From: Polynucleobacter sp. 86C-FISCH
Lineage (GTDB): Bacteria > Pseudomonadota > Gammaproteobacteria > Burkholderiales > Burkholderiaceae
Assembly (NCBI RefSeq): GCF_018882415.1
Contig: NZ_JACVOL010000001.1
Span: 582,253-646,252, forward strand
Direction: 5' to 3'
DNA: 64,000 bases
A model generated the notes under the pieces. The model was not told the origin of the DNA. It ran no database searches and saw only the letters and a list, made by a program, of their open reading frames with translations. This document shows positions 29,029-38,159 of the stretch, piece after piece. A program made the translations under genes and the position numbers. Numbering within the stretch: the first letter of the stretch is position 1; each line of letters begins with the position of its first letter.

Positions 29029-29262
29029 TTATTTACGAATATGCGCTTTACGAGCAGCATCTTGTGACATGCCAGCACCAGCGCCTTCACGAGACTCTTT
29101 TTCAGCAGTAATTTCTTTGCGGCGCTCTTTGCATGAACCAGCAATCTCTTGCAACGCTTTACGAGCACGAGCAGCAGAAGCTTTAATGCCTTTGCCTTGA
29201 AACTTTTCATTTTCAGCTTTGTAGGTTTCAAAAGCTTCGAGTAATTTATCGTGATGAGACAT
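29029..29262 (-). CDS. Small basic histone H1 (Hc1)-like protein
   Basis: This is a 77-residue, lysine/arginine-rich, probably all-helical protein. The ATG at 29262 is set by AAGGAAAAT just upstream; the longer frame to 29370 is antisense-like padding into clpA. The core from KFQGKGIKASAARARKAL to KERRKEITAEKES resembles the N-terminal part of chlamydial-type histone Hc1 (GKGNKAAAQRVR...YRKESIKAEK, as I recall it). The tail is AGAGMSQDAARKAHIRK. If the match holds it binds DNA non-specifically as a nucleoid protein. The likeness is by eye over about 45 residues, so the family call is tentative; the gene itself looks real. Confidence 0.65.
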   Translation of the reverse strand: MSHHDKLLEAFETYKAENEKFQGKGIKASAARARKALQEIAGSCKERRKEITAEKESREGAGAGMSQDAARKAHIRK

Positions 29263-29305
29263 ATTTTCCTTTTTTGGTTTGTATTTATTTAAATAAATGG
29301 GTTCA

Positions 29306-31612
29306 TTAAATCTCTTCAGCTGGTGCCACATCAGCCTTAGTACGCTTTCCTGGCAATACCGGTGCATCAAAGTTCAAGAGCACTTTGCCATCCGCATCAA
29401 TATCAACATCCACATGACCGCCTTGGGCTAGCTTACCAAATAAAAGCTCGTCAGCCAGCGCTTTGCGCACAGTGTCCTGAATGATGCGCTGCATTGGACG
29501 AGCACCCATTAAAGGATCAAAGCCATGCTTAGCAAGGTGTGCACGCAAGGCAGCGCTAAAAGTAGCATCCACTTTCTTCTCATGTAATTGCTCTTCAAGC
29601 TGCATCAAGAACTTATCAACCACGCGCATGATGATGGACTCATCGAGCGCCTTGAAGGAGACGATGGCATCCAAACGATTACGGAACTCTGGCGTAAAGA
29701 ACTTCTTGATATCGGCCATCTCATCACCAGACTCGCGGGCATTGGTAAAGCCGATGGTAGATTTCTGCATCGCTTCTGCACCAGCATTGGTAGTCATGAT
29801 GATGATCACGTTACGGAAGTCAGTCTTGCGACCATTGTTATCCGTCAGGGTTCCATGATCCATTACCTGCAAGAGAATATTGAAGATATCTGGATGCGCC
29901 TTCTCAATCTCATCAAGCAAGAGTACGCAATGTGGTTTCTTGTTGACAGCCTCAGTTAGTAAGCCGCCTTGATCGAAGCCAACATAACCTGGAGGCGCGC
30001 CAATTAAACGACTAACTGCATGGCGCTCCATGTACTCAGACATATCAAAACGCAACAACTCAATACCAAGGATGTAAGCGAGTTGTTTAGCCACCTCAGT
30101 CTTACCAACACCAGTTGGGCCGGAGAACAAGAAAGAACCGATCGGACGGTCAATCTTGCCAAGACCGGCGCGCGTCATCTTAATGGCACTAGCCAAGGCC
30201 TCAATTGCAGGATCTTGACCAAACACTACGCTCTTAATATCGCGATCCAAAGTCTGCAACTTGCTGCGATCATCGACGGTGACAGACTGTGGCGGTATAC
30301 GCGCAATCTTGGCCACGATCTCTTCGATCTCTGGACGACCAATGGTTTTCTTCTGCTTAGACTTAGGCAGGATGCGTTGTGCAGCACCAGCCTCATCGAT
30401 CACGTCAATCGCCTTATCAGGCAGGTGACGGTCATTAATGTAGCGAGCTGAGAGTTCTGCAGCTGCAACCAAAGCGCCAGCAGCATACTTCACGCTGTGA
30501 TGCTCTTCGAAACGGGACTTCAAGCCACGCAGAATTTGTACTGTTTGATCCACTGTTGGCTCTACTACATCAACCTTTTGGAAACGACGAGATAGGGCGG
30601 CATCTTTTTCAAAAATGCCGCGGTACTCTGTAAAGGTTGTTGCGCCGATACATTTGAGCTGACCATTGGACAACGCAGGCTTTAATAAATTACTAGCATC
30701 AAGAGTTCCGCCTGATGCTGCACCAGCGCCAATCAATGTGTGAATCTCATCGATAAATAAAACACCATGGGCATGATCTTTAAGGGACTTGAGAACACTC
30801 TTCAAGCGCTGCTCAAAATCACCGCGATATTTAGTGCCCGCCAAGAGCGCACCCATATCTAATGAGTAAACCGTAGCATTGGCCAAAATATCAGGAACAT
30901 CGCCTTTAACAATTCTCCAGGCTAAGCCCTCAGCAATCGCTGTTTTACCTACGCCAGCCTCACCAACCAACAATGGGTTGTTCTTACGACGGCGACACAA
31001 GACTTGAATAACACGCTCAACCTCGCTCTCGCGCCCAATCAATGGGTCAATCTTGCCTTGACGGGCCATCACATTAAGGTTCTGCGTGTACTGCTCAAGA
31101 GGACTCTCTTTACCAGAAGAACCAGCTTCCTCAGTCTCTTGAGTAGGCTCAGCAGGCTTCACATTCTCAGACTGATCTTTGCGAACGCCATGACTGATGA
31201 AGTTCACCACATCTAGTCGTGTAACGCCTTGCTGTTGCAAGAAATAGACTGCGTGTGAATCTTTTTCGCCAAAGATAGCAACTAAAACATTTGCGCCCGT
31301 CACTTCTTTCTTGCCATTCGATGTAGATTGCACATGCATGATGGCGCGCTGAATAACACGCTGAAAACCTAATGTCGGTTGTGTATCGACTTCGTCGTTA
31401 CCCGGCACTACCGGCGTGTTGTCATTAATAAAATTTTTGAGCTGCGCGCGCAGCTCTGCAATATTGACTGCGCAGGCTTTTAAAACCTCGACAGCAGTAG
31501 CGTTATCAAGCAAGGCCGCAAGCAAATGCTCGACCGTAATGAACTCATGTCGCGATGCCCTTGCGTCAACAAACGCCATGTGCAAACTTACTTCTAATTC
31601 TTGGGCAATCAT
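29306..31612 (-). CDS. clpA: ATP-dependent Clp protease ATP-binding subunit ClpA
   Basis: ClpA is the AAA+ unfoldase that feeds substrates to ClpP. The 768-residue protein (start [14 protein letters not shown] at 31612) has an N-terminal double Clp-N domain. D1 Walker A is [15 protein letters not shown] near residue 215 and D2 Walker [16 protein letters not shown] near 495. The [19 protein letters not shown] and [23 protein letters not shown] segments are also present. The start overlaps the clpS stop (ATGA), as in most Proteobacteria, so adaptor and unfoldase are coupled. clpP is not in the window. Confidence 0.96.
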   Translation of the reverse strand: MIAQELEVSLHMAFVDARASRHEFITVEHLLAALLDNATAVEVLKACAVNIAELRAQLKNFINDNTPVVPGNDEVDTQPTLGFQRVIQRAIMHVQSTSNGKKEVTGANVLVAIFGEKDSHAVYFLQQQGVTRLDVVNFISHGVRKDQSENVKPAEPTQETEEAGSSGKESPLEQYTQNLNVMARQGKIDPLIGRESEVERVIQVLCRRRKNNPLLVGEAGVGKTAIAEGLAWRIVKGDVPDILANATVYSLDMGALLAGTKYRGDFEQRLKSVLKSLKDHAHGVLFIDEIHTLIGAGAASGGTLDASNLLKPALSNGQLKCIGATTFTEYRGIFEKDAALSRRFQKVDVVEPTVDQTVQILRGLKSRFEEHHSVKYAAGALVAAAELSARYINDRHLPDKAIDVIDEAGAAQRILPKSKQKKTIGRPEIEEIVAKIARIPPQSVTVDDRSKLQTLDRDIKSVVFGQDPAIEALASAIKMTRAGLGKIDRPIGSFLFSGPTGVGKTEVAKQLAYILGIELLRFDMSEYMERHAVSRLIGAPPGYVGFDQGGLLTEAVNKKPHCVLLLDEIEKAHPDIFNILLQVMDHGTLTDNNGRKTDFRNVIIIMTTNAGAEAMQKSTIGFTNARESGDEMADIKKFFTPEFRNRLDAIVSFKALDESIIMRVVDKFLMQLEEQLHEKKVDATFSAALRAHLAKHGFDPLMGARPMQRIIQDTVRKALADELLFGKLAQGGHVDVDIDADGKVLLNFDAPVLPGKRTKADVAPAEEI

Positions 31613-31956
31613 GCTTCCTCCATAGTGCACTGTAGTGGATGACCCGCTTCACGGGAGAGTTCTATAACTTGATGCACTTTTGTGGCAGCAACATCGCGAG
31701 TAAAAATTCCGCAAACGCCCTTACCTACCAAATGCACTTGCAACATGATGCGTGTAGCTGTTTCATGATCTTTATTAAAATACTCCTGAATCACCATCAC
31801 CACAAATTCCATTGGTGTGTAATCGTCATTCAATAGTAAAACTTTATACATCGAAGGCGCCTTAACTTGCTCGACCTGCTTTTCGAGAAGAATGGTGTCT
31901 TCAATATATGGATTACCGGGGTTGCCAGTAGTGGGATTTTTTGGTGCGCGACTCAT
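31609..31956 (-). CDS. clpS: ATP-dependent Clp protease adaptor ClpS
   Basis: ClpS delivers N-end-rule substrates to ClpA. The 115-residue choice starts at [13 protein letters not shown]; the frame continues upstream to 32130, but that part is low-quality coding sequence in the intergenic region. The core [24 protein letters not shown], followed by [20 protein letters not shown], is diagnostic and includes the substrate-pocket DD and M residues. An ATG three codons upstream is also possible, and neither has a good Shine-Dalgarno. Confidence 0.93.
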   Translation of the reverse strand: MSRAPKNPTTGNPGNPYIEDTILLEKQVEQVKAPSMYKVLLLNDDYTPMEFVVMVIQEYFNKDHETATRIMLQVHLVGKGVCGIFTRDVAATKVHQVIELSREAGHPLQCTMEEA

Positions 31957-32045
31957 GAGAAACATTCTAAACACAGATATCGAAACTTTAATTTCATAGG
32001 GTCTTGTTGCGAAAACCACGCAAAAACCCCTCTTAAACCCATATT

Positions 32046-32091
32046 GGGGCATTTTTCGATAAAAAAAGGGGTATTTACTAGGGGGTAGGGG
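32046..32091 (+). other. G-rich tract with G-quadruplex potential in the clpS-csp intergenic region
   Basis: G runs of 4, 4, 5 and 4 occur at 32046-32049, 32068-32071, 32081-32085 and 32088-32091 on the plus strand. The 10-mer AGGGGGTAGG at 32080-32089 recurs at 32133-32142. The 285-bp gap 31957-32241 holds this tract, the cold-shock promoter and its leader, and no gene. Confidence 0.5.
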
Positions 32092-32102
32092 CATATAACT
32101 CC

Positions 32103-32131
32103 TTGACACCCCTCCAAAAAGGGCAAACAAT
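32103..32131 (+). promoter_or_regulatory. Promoter of the cold-shock gene
   Basis: A perfect -35 TTGACA (32103-32108) stands 17 bp from AACAAT (32126-32131), which matches TATAAT at 4 of 6 bases. The predicted start near 32138 leaves a leader of about 104 nt before the ATG. Long structured leaders are characteristic of cold-inducible csp genes. Confidence 0.6.
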
Positions 32132-32241
32132 CAGGGGGTAGGCTTCAAGAGAGGTTCTATTTAGGCGTGTTGTGGATTGAGACTGATTAAAAAGTATTTA
32201 CCCTCATCACGGTTGTTTTAAGTTTATGTAATGGAGTTCGC

Positions 32242-32445
32242 ATGGCGACCGGAATTGTTAAGTGGTTCAATGATGCAAAAGGTTTTGGCTTTATCAAACC
32301 TGATGATGGTGAAGAAGAGTTGTTCGCGCATTTCAGCGCAATTACTATGCCTGGGTTCAAAACCCTTAAGGAAAACCAAAAGGTAACGTTTGACATTACC
32401 CAAGGTCCTAAAGGCAAGCAAGCTACCAATATCCAAGCGGCTTAA
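32242..32445 (+). CDS. Cold-shock protein (CspA family)
   Basis: This is a 67-residue single cold-shock domain protein, an RNA chaperone that melts mRNA structure. The RNP1 motif [11 protein letters not shown] and RNP2-like ELFAHFSAI are clear, after the family start [20 protein letters not shown] supplies the ribosome site. The leader is long (about 100 nt) and a strong terminator follows, so it is a monocistronic unit. Whether it is cold-induced or constitutive (CspC/E-like) cannot be told from the protein. Confidence 0.96.
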   Translation: MATGIVKWFNDAKGFGFIKPDDGEEELFAHFSAITMPGFKTLKENQKVTFDITQGPKGKQATNIQAA

Positions 32446-32463
32446 TAGTCCTTAGATCATTAT

Positions 32464-32499
32464 TAAAAACCCAGGATTCGTTCCTGGGTTTTTTTTCGT
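32464..32499 (+). terminator. Strong rho-independent terminator after the cold-shock gene
   Basis: AACCCAGGA and TCCTGGGTT make a 9-bp stem with loop TTCGT, followed by a run of T residues. An A-rich flank exists on the other side. Confidence 0.92.
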
Positions 32500-32520
32500 C
32501 TGCAATTTGCCTCACTTAAA

Positions 32521-32982
32521 ATGCACAACATGCTTATTTCAAAAAACAATTTCATCAAACTATTCGCACCCCTCTTTCTCTTTGGCTCCAGCCTTTCGCT
32601 AGCCCAAGTCAATACTGGCCTGCCCACCATTGAACTCAAAGCGGGCATCTACCGTATTCAGGCTGAGCTAGCGGATACACCCAAAGCAAGAGAGGTTGGC
32701 CTCATGAACCGCACTAGCATGCCAACCAATTCTGGAATGTTGTTTGTATTCGAGCAAAAGGCAGGTCATTGTTTCTGGATGAACAACACCAAGATCCCAC
32801 TATCGATTGCATTCATTGCAGATGATGGCAAGATTGTGAACATCGAAGAGATGCAGGCAGAAACAACCAATAACCACTGCCCTAAAGCAGCTGTGCGTTA
32901 CGCATTAGAAATGAATAGACAGTGGTTCTCAGAAAGGGTGATCGTGCCTGGCACTGTAGTCACCGGTCTACCGAAGAGATAA
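32521..32982 (+). CDS. Secreted DUF192 family protein
   Basis: This 153-residue protein has a Sec-type signal peptide (basic ISKNNFIK, then hydrophobic LFAPLFLFGSSLSLAQ). The rest is a compact DUF192 domain with VGLMNRTSMPTNSGMLFVFE, FWMNNTKIPLSIAFI and C-terminal YALEMNRQWFSERVIVPGT. The family is common in bacteria and archaea, but its biochemical role is not established. Starts at 32521 or 32530 are both possible; the second would begin MLISKNN and sits 7 nt after TAAAAT. It is probably periplasmic. Confidence 0.88.
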   Translation: MHNMLISKNNFIKLFAPLFLFGSSLSLAQVNTGLPTIELKAGIYRIQAELADTPKAREVGLMNRTSMPTNSGMLFVFEQKAGHCFWMNNTKIPLSIAFIADDGKIVNIEEMQAETTNNHCPKAAVRYALEMNRQWFSERVIVPGTVVTGLPKR

Positions 32983-32995
32983 GAAAAGTTAAAGG

Positions 32996-33032
32996 CAATA
33001 AAAAACGCAGACCTCGGTCTGCGTTTTGCTTT
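32996..33032. terminator. Terminator between the DUF192 gene and ppnP
   Basis: CGCAGACC-TC-GGTCTGCG is a near-perfect hairpin with A residues before and TTTTGCTTT after. It is placed between convergent genes and usable by both. Confidence 0.85.
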
Positions 33033-33046
33033 GTAGGAATGCCTAT

Positions 33047-33352
33047 TTATTCAAAGTGGCAAACATAGTGCACAGGCTGCTCAGCACGAATAATGAAATA
33101 ACCGCCCTTTTCCACTTCCCAGCTTTGACCTGCTTTGAATTCTTGCTCAGGAGCACCATTGATACTGACATAAGCAGTGCCATCAACCACTTCCATAACT
33201 TCTCTGGTGCTTAAGTCAAAGCGCAAAGTGCTTGGCAATACAACGCCAACTGACTTACGCACGCCATTTGGCAATGTCACGGTATGAGAAACACATTTGC
33301 CATCGAAAAATACATTGGCTTTTTTATCTACGGAAACTTGATCAAATTGCAT
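33047..33352 (-). CDS. ppnP: Pyrimidine/purine nucleoside phosphorylase (PpnP, DUF1255)
   Basis: This is a 101-residue single-domain cupin-like protein. It matches the PpnP/YaiE family by length and by SVGVVLPSTLRFDLSTREVMEVVDGTAYVSINGA, then FKAGQSWEVEKGGYFIIRAEQPVHYVCHFE. E. coli PpnP splits several nucleosides with phosphate in salvage. It lies 54 bp downstream of argG on the same strand, a possible read-through gene of the argF-argG unit. Confidence 0.9.
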   Translation of the reverse strand: MQFDQVSVDKKANVFFDGKCVSHTVTLPNGVRKSVGVVLPSTLRFDLSTREVMEVVDGTAYVSINGAPEQEFKAGQSWEVEKGGYFIIRAEQPVHYVCHFE

Positions 33353-33406
33353 GCTGACTCTTTCTATTCTGCTTGGTTCTAATCGTTTATTTGAAATTTC
33401 TTTTCG

Positions 33407-34639
33407 TTATTTCTTAGCGCGCTTACGCTTTGCTGTTTCAGCAATACGCATACGCAATGCGTTGAGCTTAATGAAGCCACCAGCATCTGCCTGGTTATAA
33501 GCGCCGCCATCATCATCAAAGGTCGCAATGTTCTGATCAAACAAAGTATTAGCTGAATCACGTGAAATCACTGATACAGAACCCTTGTAGAGCTTCAAAC
33601 GGACAACGCCATTGACAGCTTGTTGAGTGTGATCAATCAATGTTTGCAAAGCTAAGCGCTCTGGCGCCCACCACAAGCCGTTGTAGATCAAGCTTGCATA
33701 GCGTGGCATCAAATCATCTTTCAAGTGGGCTACTTCGCGATCCAGAGTAATGCTTTCGATACCGCGGTGAGCCTTGAGCAGGATGGTGCCGCCAGGGGTT
33801 TCATAGCAACCACGGCTCTTCATGCCAACAAAACGGTTCTCTACCAAATCCAAACGACCGATGCCGTGCATACCACCAATACGGTTTAATTCAGCAAGCA
33901 ACTCATGTGGCTTATAAGCTTTGCCATTAATTGCTACAGGATCACCCGCTTTAAATTCAATTTCGATAATTTCTGGAGCATCTGGAGCCTTCTCAGGAGA
34001 TACAGTCCAACGCCACATAGACTCTTCAGCCTCAGCATTTGGGTTTTCCAAATGACGGCCTTCATAGCTAATGTGCAATAAGTTGGCATCCATGGAATAA
34101 GGTGAGCCGCCTTGCTTATGCTTCATCTCAACTGGAATGCCATGCTTTTCTGCGTAGGCCATCAATTTCTCACGCGAGAGGAGATCCCATTCGCGCCAAG
34201 GAGCAATGACTTTGATTCCTGGCTCTAATGCGTAGTAACCCAACTCAAAACGCACCTGGTCATTACCTTTACCAGTGGCGCCATGAGATACAGCGTCAGC
34301 GCCAGTTAAGCGAGCGATTTCAATTTGACGCTTAGCAATTAAAGGGCGGGCAATAGATGTGCCTAACAAGTATTCGCCTTCGTAAATCGTATTTGCACGG
34401 AACATCGGAAACACGAAGTCGCGTACGAACTCTTCACGCAGGTCATCGATAAAAATGTTTTCTGGTTTGATACCAAACTGCAAAGCCTTAGCGCGTGCCG
34501 GCTCGAGCTCTTCGCCTTGACCCAGGTCAGCGGTAAAGGTCACGATCTCACAGCCATAGGTATCTTGAAGCCACTTCAAGATCACGCTTGTATCAAGACC
34601 ACCGGAATAGGCTAAGACTGCTTTTTTAATATCTGACAT
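33407..34639 (-). CDS. argG: Argininosuccinate synthase
   Basis: ArgG joins citrulline and aspartate in arginine synthesis. The 410-residue protein begins with the ATP pyrophosphatase loop [20 protein letters not shown]. It continues with [55 protein letters not shown] and [12 protein letters not shown], all diagnostic. argF lies 55 bp upstream on the same strand, so consecutive pathway steps are adjacent. The C-terminal [10 protein letters not shown] is basic. Confidence 0.97.
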   Translation of the reverse strand: MSDIKKAVLAYSGGLDTSVILKWLQDTYGCEIVTFTADLGQGEELEPARAKALQFGIKPENIFIDDLREEFVRDFVFPMFRANTIYEGEYLLGTSIARPLIAKRQIEIARLTGADAVSHGATGKGNDQVRFELGYYALEPGIKVIAPWREWDLLSREKLMAYAEKHGIPVEMKHKQGGSPYSMDANLLHISYEGRHLENPNAEAEESMWRWTVSPEKAPDAPEIIEIEFKAGDPVAINGKAYKPHELLAELNRIGGMHGIGRLDLVENRFVGMKSRGCYETPGGTILLKAHRGIESITLDREVAHLKDDLMPRYASLIYNGLWWAPERLALQTLIDHTQQAVNGVVRLKLYKGSVSVISRDSANTLFDQNIATFDDDGGAYNQADAGGFIKLNALRMRIAETAKRKRAKK

Positions 34640-34694
34640 GTTTTCTTATTCAATCAAAAATAAATTAAAACGAATTACAAAAATTTTTACTCAA

Positions 34695-35642
34695 TTAATC
34701 CAAACGACCACACAGCAAATACTCCATCAAGGCCTTTTGGACATGTAAACGATTTTCCGCCTCTTCCCAAACAATGCTTTGCGGACCATCGATCACTCCA
34801 GCAGAAACTTCTTCACCACGATGAGCTGGCAAGCAGTGCATAAATAAAGCATCTGGTTTTGCCAAAGCCATTAATTCTTCATCCACCATCCAGTCTTGGA
34901 AGGCATTCATACGGGATGTATTTTCATCTTCATAGCCCATACTGGTCCAAACATCGGTGGTCACCAAGTCAGCGCCTTTACAGGCATCTTTAGGATCGGC
35001 GCAAATCGTCAAATGCTTTGCCGCATTTGACGTCAAACGCGCTGGATCTAATTGATAACCTTCTGGTGCGGAGAATCGCAACTGAAAGTCTAAGCATTCA
35101 GCAGCTTGTAGCCAGGTGTACGCCATATTGTTTGCATCACCTACCCAAGCCACGGTCTTGCCTTGAATTGGGCCACGCGCCTCAACATAAGTGAAGATGT
35201 CAGCCAAAACTTGGCAAGGATGGAATTCATTGGTCAGACCATTGATTACTGGAACGCGCGAATTCGACGCAAAGCGCTCAATAATTTCCTGACCAAAGGT
35301 ACGGATCATGATGATGTCAGTCATCCTTGAAATGACCTGCGCAGCGTCCTCTACAGGCTCACCACGGCCTAACTGAGTATCGCGGGTGTTTAGGTATACG
35401 GCATGGCCACCAAGCTGGTGAATGCCTGCCTCAAACGACAGACGCGTACGAGTGGAATGCTTCTCAAAAATCATCGCCAAAGTTCGGTCATGCAGTGGAT
35501 GCCAAGTTTCATAACTCTTGAACTTAGCCTTTAGCCATGCAGAACGCTTGAGCAAATAGTCATATTCCTCGCGGGCGAGGTCAGAAAACTGCAGGTAGTG
35601 CTTTACCTGACCGGGCACTTGCGGCTTTGCCAAGGATGTCAT
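34695..35642 (-). CDS. argF: Ornithine carbamoyltransferase
   Basis: ArgF makes citrulline from ornithine and carbamoyl phosphate. The carbamoyl-phosphate motif is EKHSTRTRLSFEAG, the ornithine loop includes WTSMGYEDE, and HCLPAHRGEEVSAGVIDG holds the catalytic Cys. The start chosen (35642, 315 aa, MTSLAKPQVPGQVKHYLQFSDL) gives the usual length. ATGs at 35675 and 35687 would add 11-15 residues and cannot be excluded, as no start has a strong Shine-Dalgarno. Confidence 0.94.
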   Translation of the reverse strand: MTSLAKPQVPGQVKHYLQFSDLAREEYDYLLKRSAWLKAKFKSYETWHPLHDRTLAMIFEKHSTRTRLSFEAGIHQLGGHAVYLNTRDTQLGRGEPVEDAAQVISRMTDIIMIRTFGQEIIERFASNSRVPVINGLTNEFHPCQVLADIFTYVEARGPIQGKTVAWVGDANNMAYTWLQAAECLDFQLRFSAPEGYQLDPARLTSNAAKHLTICADPKDACKGADLVTTDVWTSMGYEDENTSRMNAFQDWMVDEELMALAKPDALFMHCLPAHRGEEVSAGVIDGPQSIVWEEAENRLHVQKALMEYLLCGRLD

Positions 35643-35794
35643 AGTTGAGCTTTCTACTAAAGTTTTGGCTTGCATTTTTTTCTTCAAACATTCGGCTGCA
35701 CGAAAATGGACCCTAAAGTCATCTTACGGCCATCTCAGGCTGTTAAGCTAGAGGGCTTAGTAATACTATTTTCTTCAACCATCATTACGCGAAC

Positions 35795-36109
35795 TTGAAC
35801 CACAAAAAGCTTTTCATTCAAGGCATTACCACTTCTGGCAAACCATTTCGGCCCAGCGATTGGGCGGAGCGTCTGTGCGGGGTGATGGCTACTTTTCGCC
35901 CACCCGGTGACTCCGGGGACCCTCGCTTCACTTATTCGCCCTACGTCAGACCCGTACTGATTGCAAAAGTGAAATGCGTTGTTATTGATACCAGACTAGG
36001 GGACCTAGATCCCAGAGCGCTAGACTTTGTCATGAACTTTGCCAAAGACAACAGCCTACCAATCGAAGAGGCATGTGAGTTCAACCCAGCAGCCCCAACC
36101 CAGCCTTAA
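35795..36109 (+). CDS. DUF3579 family protein
   Basis: This is a 104-residue soluble protein without recognised catalytic motifs. It is recognisable by IQGITTSGKPFRPSDWAERLCGVMATF, then SPYVRPVLIAKVKCVVIDTRLGDLDPRALDFVMNFAKDN, and matches DUF3579, found mainly in Betaproteobacteria. Function is unknown. The start is TTG, because no ATG occurs before the conserved N terminus. It stands alone, divergent from argF and convergent with rpsT. Confidence 0.82.
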   Translation: MNHKKLFIQGITTSGKPFRPSDWAERLCGVMATFRPPGDSGDPRFTYSPYVRPVLIAKVKCVVIDTRLGDLDPRALDFVMNFAKDNSLPIEEACEFNPAAPTQP

Positions 36110-36142
36110 AAACAAAAACCCGCTCTGATGAGGAGCGGGCTT
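36110..36142 (-). terminator. rpsT terminator
   Basis: Read on the minus strand, CCCGCTC-CTCATCA-GAGCGGG is followed by TTTTTGTTTTT. The plus-strand side lacks a T run, so it serves rpsT only. Confidence 0.88.
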
Positions 36143-36182
36143 AGGTCGAAACTACTTCGACCAGCCTAAAACTAAAACTGTA

Positions 36183-36449
36183 TTACGCTGCCATCGCCTT
36201 GATAGCTGCGGACAAACGTGACTTCTGACGAGCAGCAGTATTTTTGTGAGCAATCTTTTTGTCAGCAATCTTGTCGATTGTTGCTTGAGTCGCTGCGAAT
36301 ACTTTTGCAGCAGCTGCTTTATCACCAGTTTCAATCGCTTTACGAACTGCCTTGATGGAAGTGCGGAGCTTTGAACGCAAACTGGAGTTGTGTTCGTTTT
36401 GTTTTACTGCTTGGCGTGCACGCTTGCGCGCTTGTGCTGTATTGGCCAT
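36183..36449 (-). CDS. rpsT: 30S ribosomal protein S20
   Basis: S20 binds 16S rRNA. The 88-residue basic helical protein begins [30 protein letters not shown] and ends [10 protein letters not shown], as expected. It is transcribed away from murJ, an arrangement common in Proteobacteria. It is monocistronic with its own terminator. Confidence 0.97.
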   Translation of the reverse strand: MANTAQARKRARQAVKQNEHNSSLRSKLRTSIKAVRKAIETGDKAAAAKVFAATQATIDKIADKKIAHKNTAARQKSRLSAAIKAMAA

Positions 36450-36600
36450 CTTTAAACCTTGCCTCTATAAATTGCAAAATGCGATTAGTTAAAAATCTTG
36501 CGGACTTGCCAGATTCATAAGCAAGCTCGCCAAAACCCAAGATTTTACCTTAAAGGGGCAAAAAAGCCCAGCCGACCGATAAATAGGTGAAAATCGGCTC

Positions 36601-38154
36601 ATGAATCTGCTTTCTGCCGCCGCCAAGGTCAGCTCCCTGACCATGCTGTCCCGTATTACGGGCCTGCTCCGGGAGACTCTGATTGCCCGTAGTTTCGGGG
36701 CTTCGGAGTGGACAGATGCCTTTAATGTGGCTTTTAGGCTACCTAATTTGCTGCGCCGGTTATTTGCCGAAGGGGCCTTTTCCCAGGCTTTTGTGCCGAT
36801 TTTGGGGGAAATCTCCAGCAATGGGGACCAAAAACAGGCCCAAATCCTCGTAAATGCGGTCGCCACCCTCTTATTTTGGGCTTTGCTGCTCACGGTATTC
36901 GTGGGCGTCATTGGCGCCCCAGTGCTCATTTTGGCCATTGCTACCGGATTTAAGGGTGGTCCGGCTTATGAGGCCAGCGTGGTCATGACTCGGATCATGT
37001 TTCCCTACATTGGCCTTATTTCCCTAGTTTCACTATCAGCAGGGATTCTCAATACATTCCAGCGTTTTGCAATTCCTGCCTTTACCCCAGTTTTACTGAA
37101 TTTAGCCCTGATCGGTAGCGCCCTATTTTTGGCACCCCACTTAGAGCAACCCATTTATGCCCTAAGTATTGGTGTTTTACTGGGCGGTGTTTTGCAATTG
37201 GCTATTCAGGTGCCAGCGCTCTCTCGTCTCGGCCTTTTGCCTCGCATTGGTTTATTGCCAGGAGCAATTAAAGCAGCCGCCTCCAATCCCGATGCAAGAC
37301 GCGTACTCAAGTTGATGGGGCCCGCAGTATTTGCTGTATCGGTTGCGCAAATCTCTCTCATCATCAACACCAATATCGCTTCACGCTTGCAGGCTGGCAG
37401 CGTGTCATGGCTATCGTATGCGGACCGCTTAATGGAGTTTCCAACCGCACTACTAGGTGTTGCCCTTGGCACCGTTCTTTTGCCAAGCCTCAGCAAAGCG
37501 AATGCGAAAAAAGATTTAGTTCACGCCGGTGAATTACTCATCTGGGGTTTACAACTGACATTCTTGCTGGCTGCACCATGTGCGCTGGCGCTCTTTATTT
37601 TTGGAGAGCCTCTTGCAGCCGTGCTGTATCACTATGGAAAATTCAATGCACTGGATGTGTTGATGACCCAACGTGCACTAGCGGCTTACGGTGTAGGCCT
37701 CATTGGATTAATTCTCGTAAAAATTCTAGCGCCGGGCTTTTACTCTCGCCAAGATATCCGCACCCCAGTAAAAATTGGTTTACTTGTTTTGGTGGCAACC
37801 CAACTGGCTAACCTAGTTTTTGTCCCCTGGCTTGGTCATGCTGGCCTTGCCCTCTCTGTAGGAGCGGGTGCCTGCCTGAACGCCGCCCTCCTTTGGGTCG
37901 GCCTGCATCGCCGCGGAGCATTGCCTAGCTCAGCCTGGATCAAATACTTAGGACAGCTACTGTTTGCCCTCATCCCCTTCGCGGCAGTACTTTTTTACGC
38001 CGCAAGCGCACATAATTGGATCGCCTTACAAGCTGAACCATGGTTGCGAGTTGGATTATTGGCCGCCTGGTTAGCTGTTGCCGCAATTGTTTACTTTGCA
38101 TCCCTAGGCTTAGTTGGAATTCGCTGGCAAAAATTCTTGCGTCATGCAAAATAG
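36601..38154 (+). CDS. murJ: Lipid II flippase MurJ
   Basis: MurJ flips the peptidoglycan precursor lipid II across the inner membrane. The 517-residue protein has about 14 hydrophobic segments. The conserved start is MNLLSAAAKVSSLTMLSRITGLLRETLIARSFG, followed by DAFNVAFRLPNLLRRLFAEGAFSQAFVPIL, diagnostic for the MurJ/MviN family. Arginines in the central cavity region (RLPNLLRR) are kept. The SirB1-type gene begins 5 bp after its stop. Confidence 0.95.
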   Translation: MNLLSAAAKVSSLTMLSRITGLLRETLIARSFGASEWTDAFNVAFRLPNLLRRLFAEGAFSQAFVPILGEISSNGDQKQAQILVNAVATLLFWALLLTVFVGVIGAPVLILAIATGFKGGPAYEASVVMTRIMFPYIGLISLVSLSAGILNTFQRFAIPAFTPVLLNLALIGSALFLAPHLEQPIYALSIGVLLGGVLQLAIQVPALSRLGLLPRIGLLPGAIKAAASNPDARRVLKLMGPAVFAVSVAQISLIINTNIASRLQAGSVSWLSYADRLMEFPTALLGVALGTVLLPSLSKANAKKDLVHAGELLIWGLQLTFLLAAPCALALFIFGEPLAAVLYHYGKFNALDVLMTQRALAAYGVGLIGLILVKILAPGFYSRQDIRTPVKIGLLVLVATQLANLVFVPWLGHAGLALSVGAGACLNAALLWVGLHRRGALPSSAWIKYLGQLLFALIPFAAVLFYAASAHNWIALQAEPWLRVGLLAAWLAVAAIVYFASLGLVGIRWQKFLRHAK

Positions 38155-38159
38155 CTCTT

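Noticed and set aside
29263..29370. Upstream extension of the Hc1-like gene
   Set aside because: It overlaps the clpA 3' end in another frame, while a clear AAGGAAAAT ribosome site precedes the ATG at 29262.
31957..32130. Long N-terminal extension of ClpS
   Set aside because: The added 58 residues come from A+T-rich and G-rich intergenic sequence and do not look like ClpS; the family starts near MSRAPKNP.
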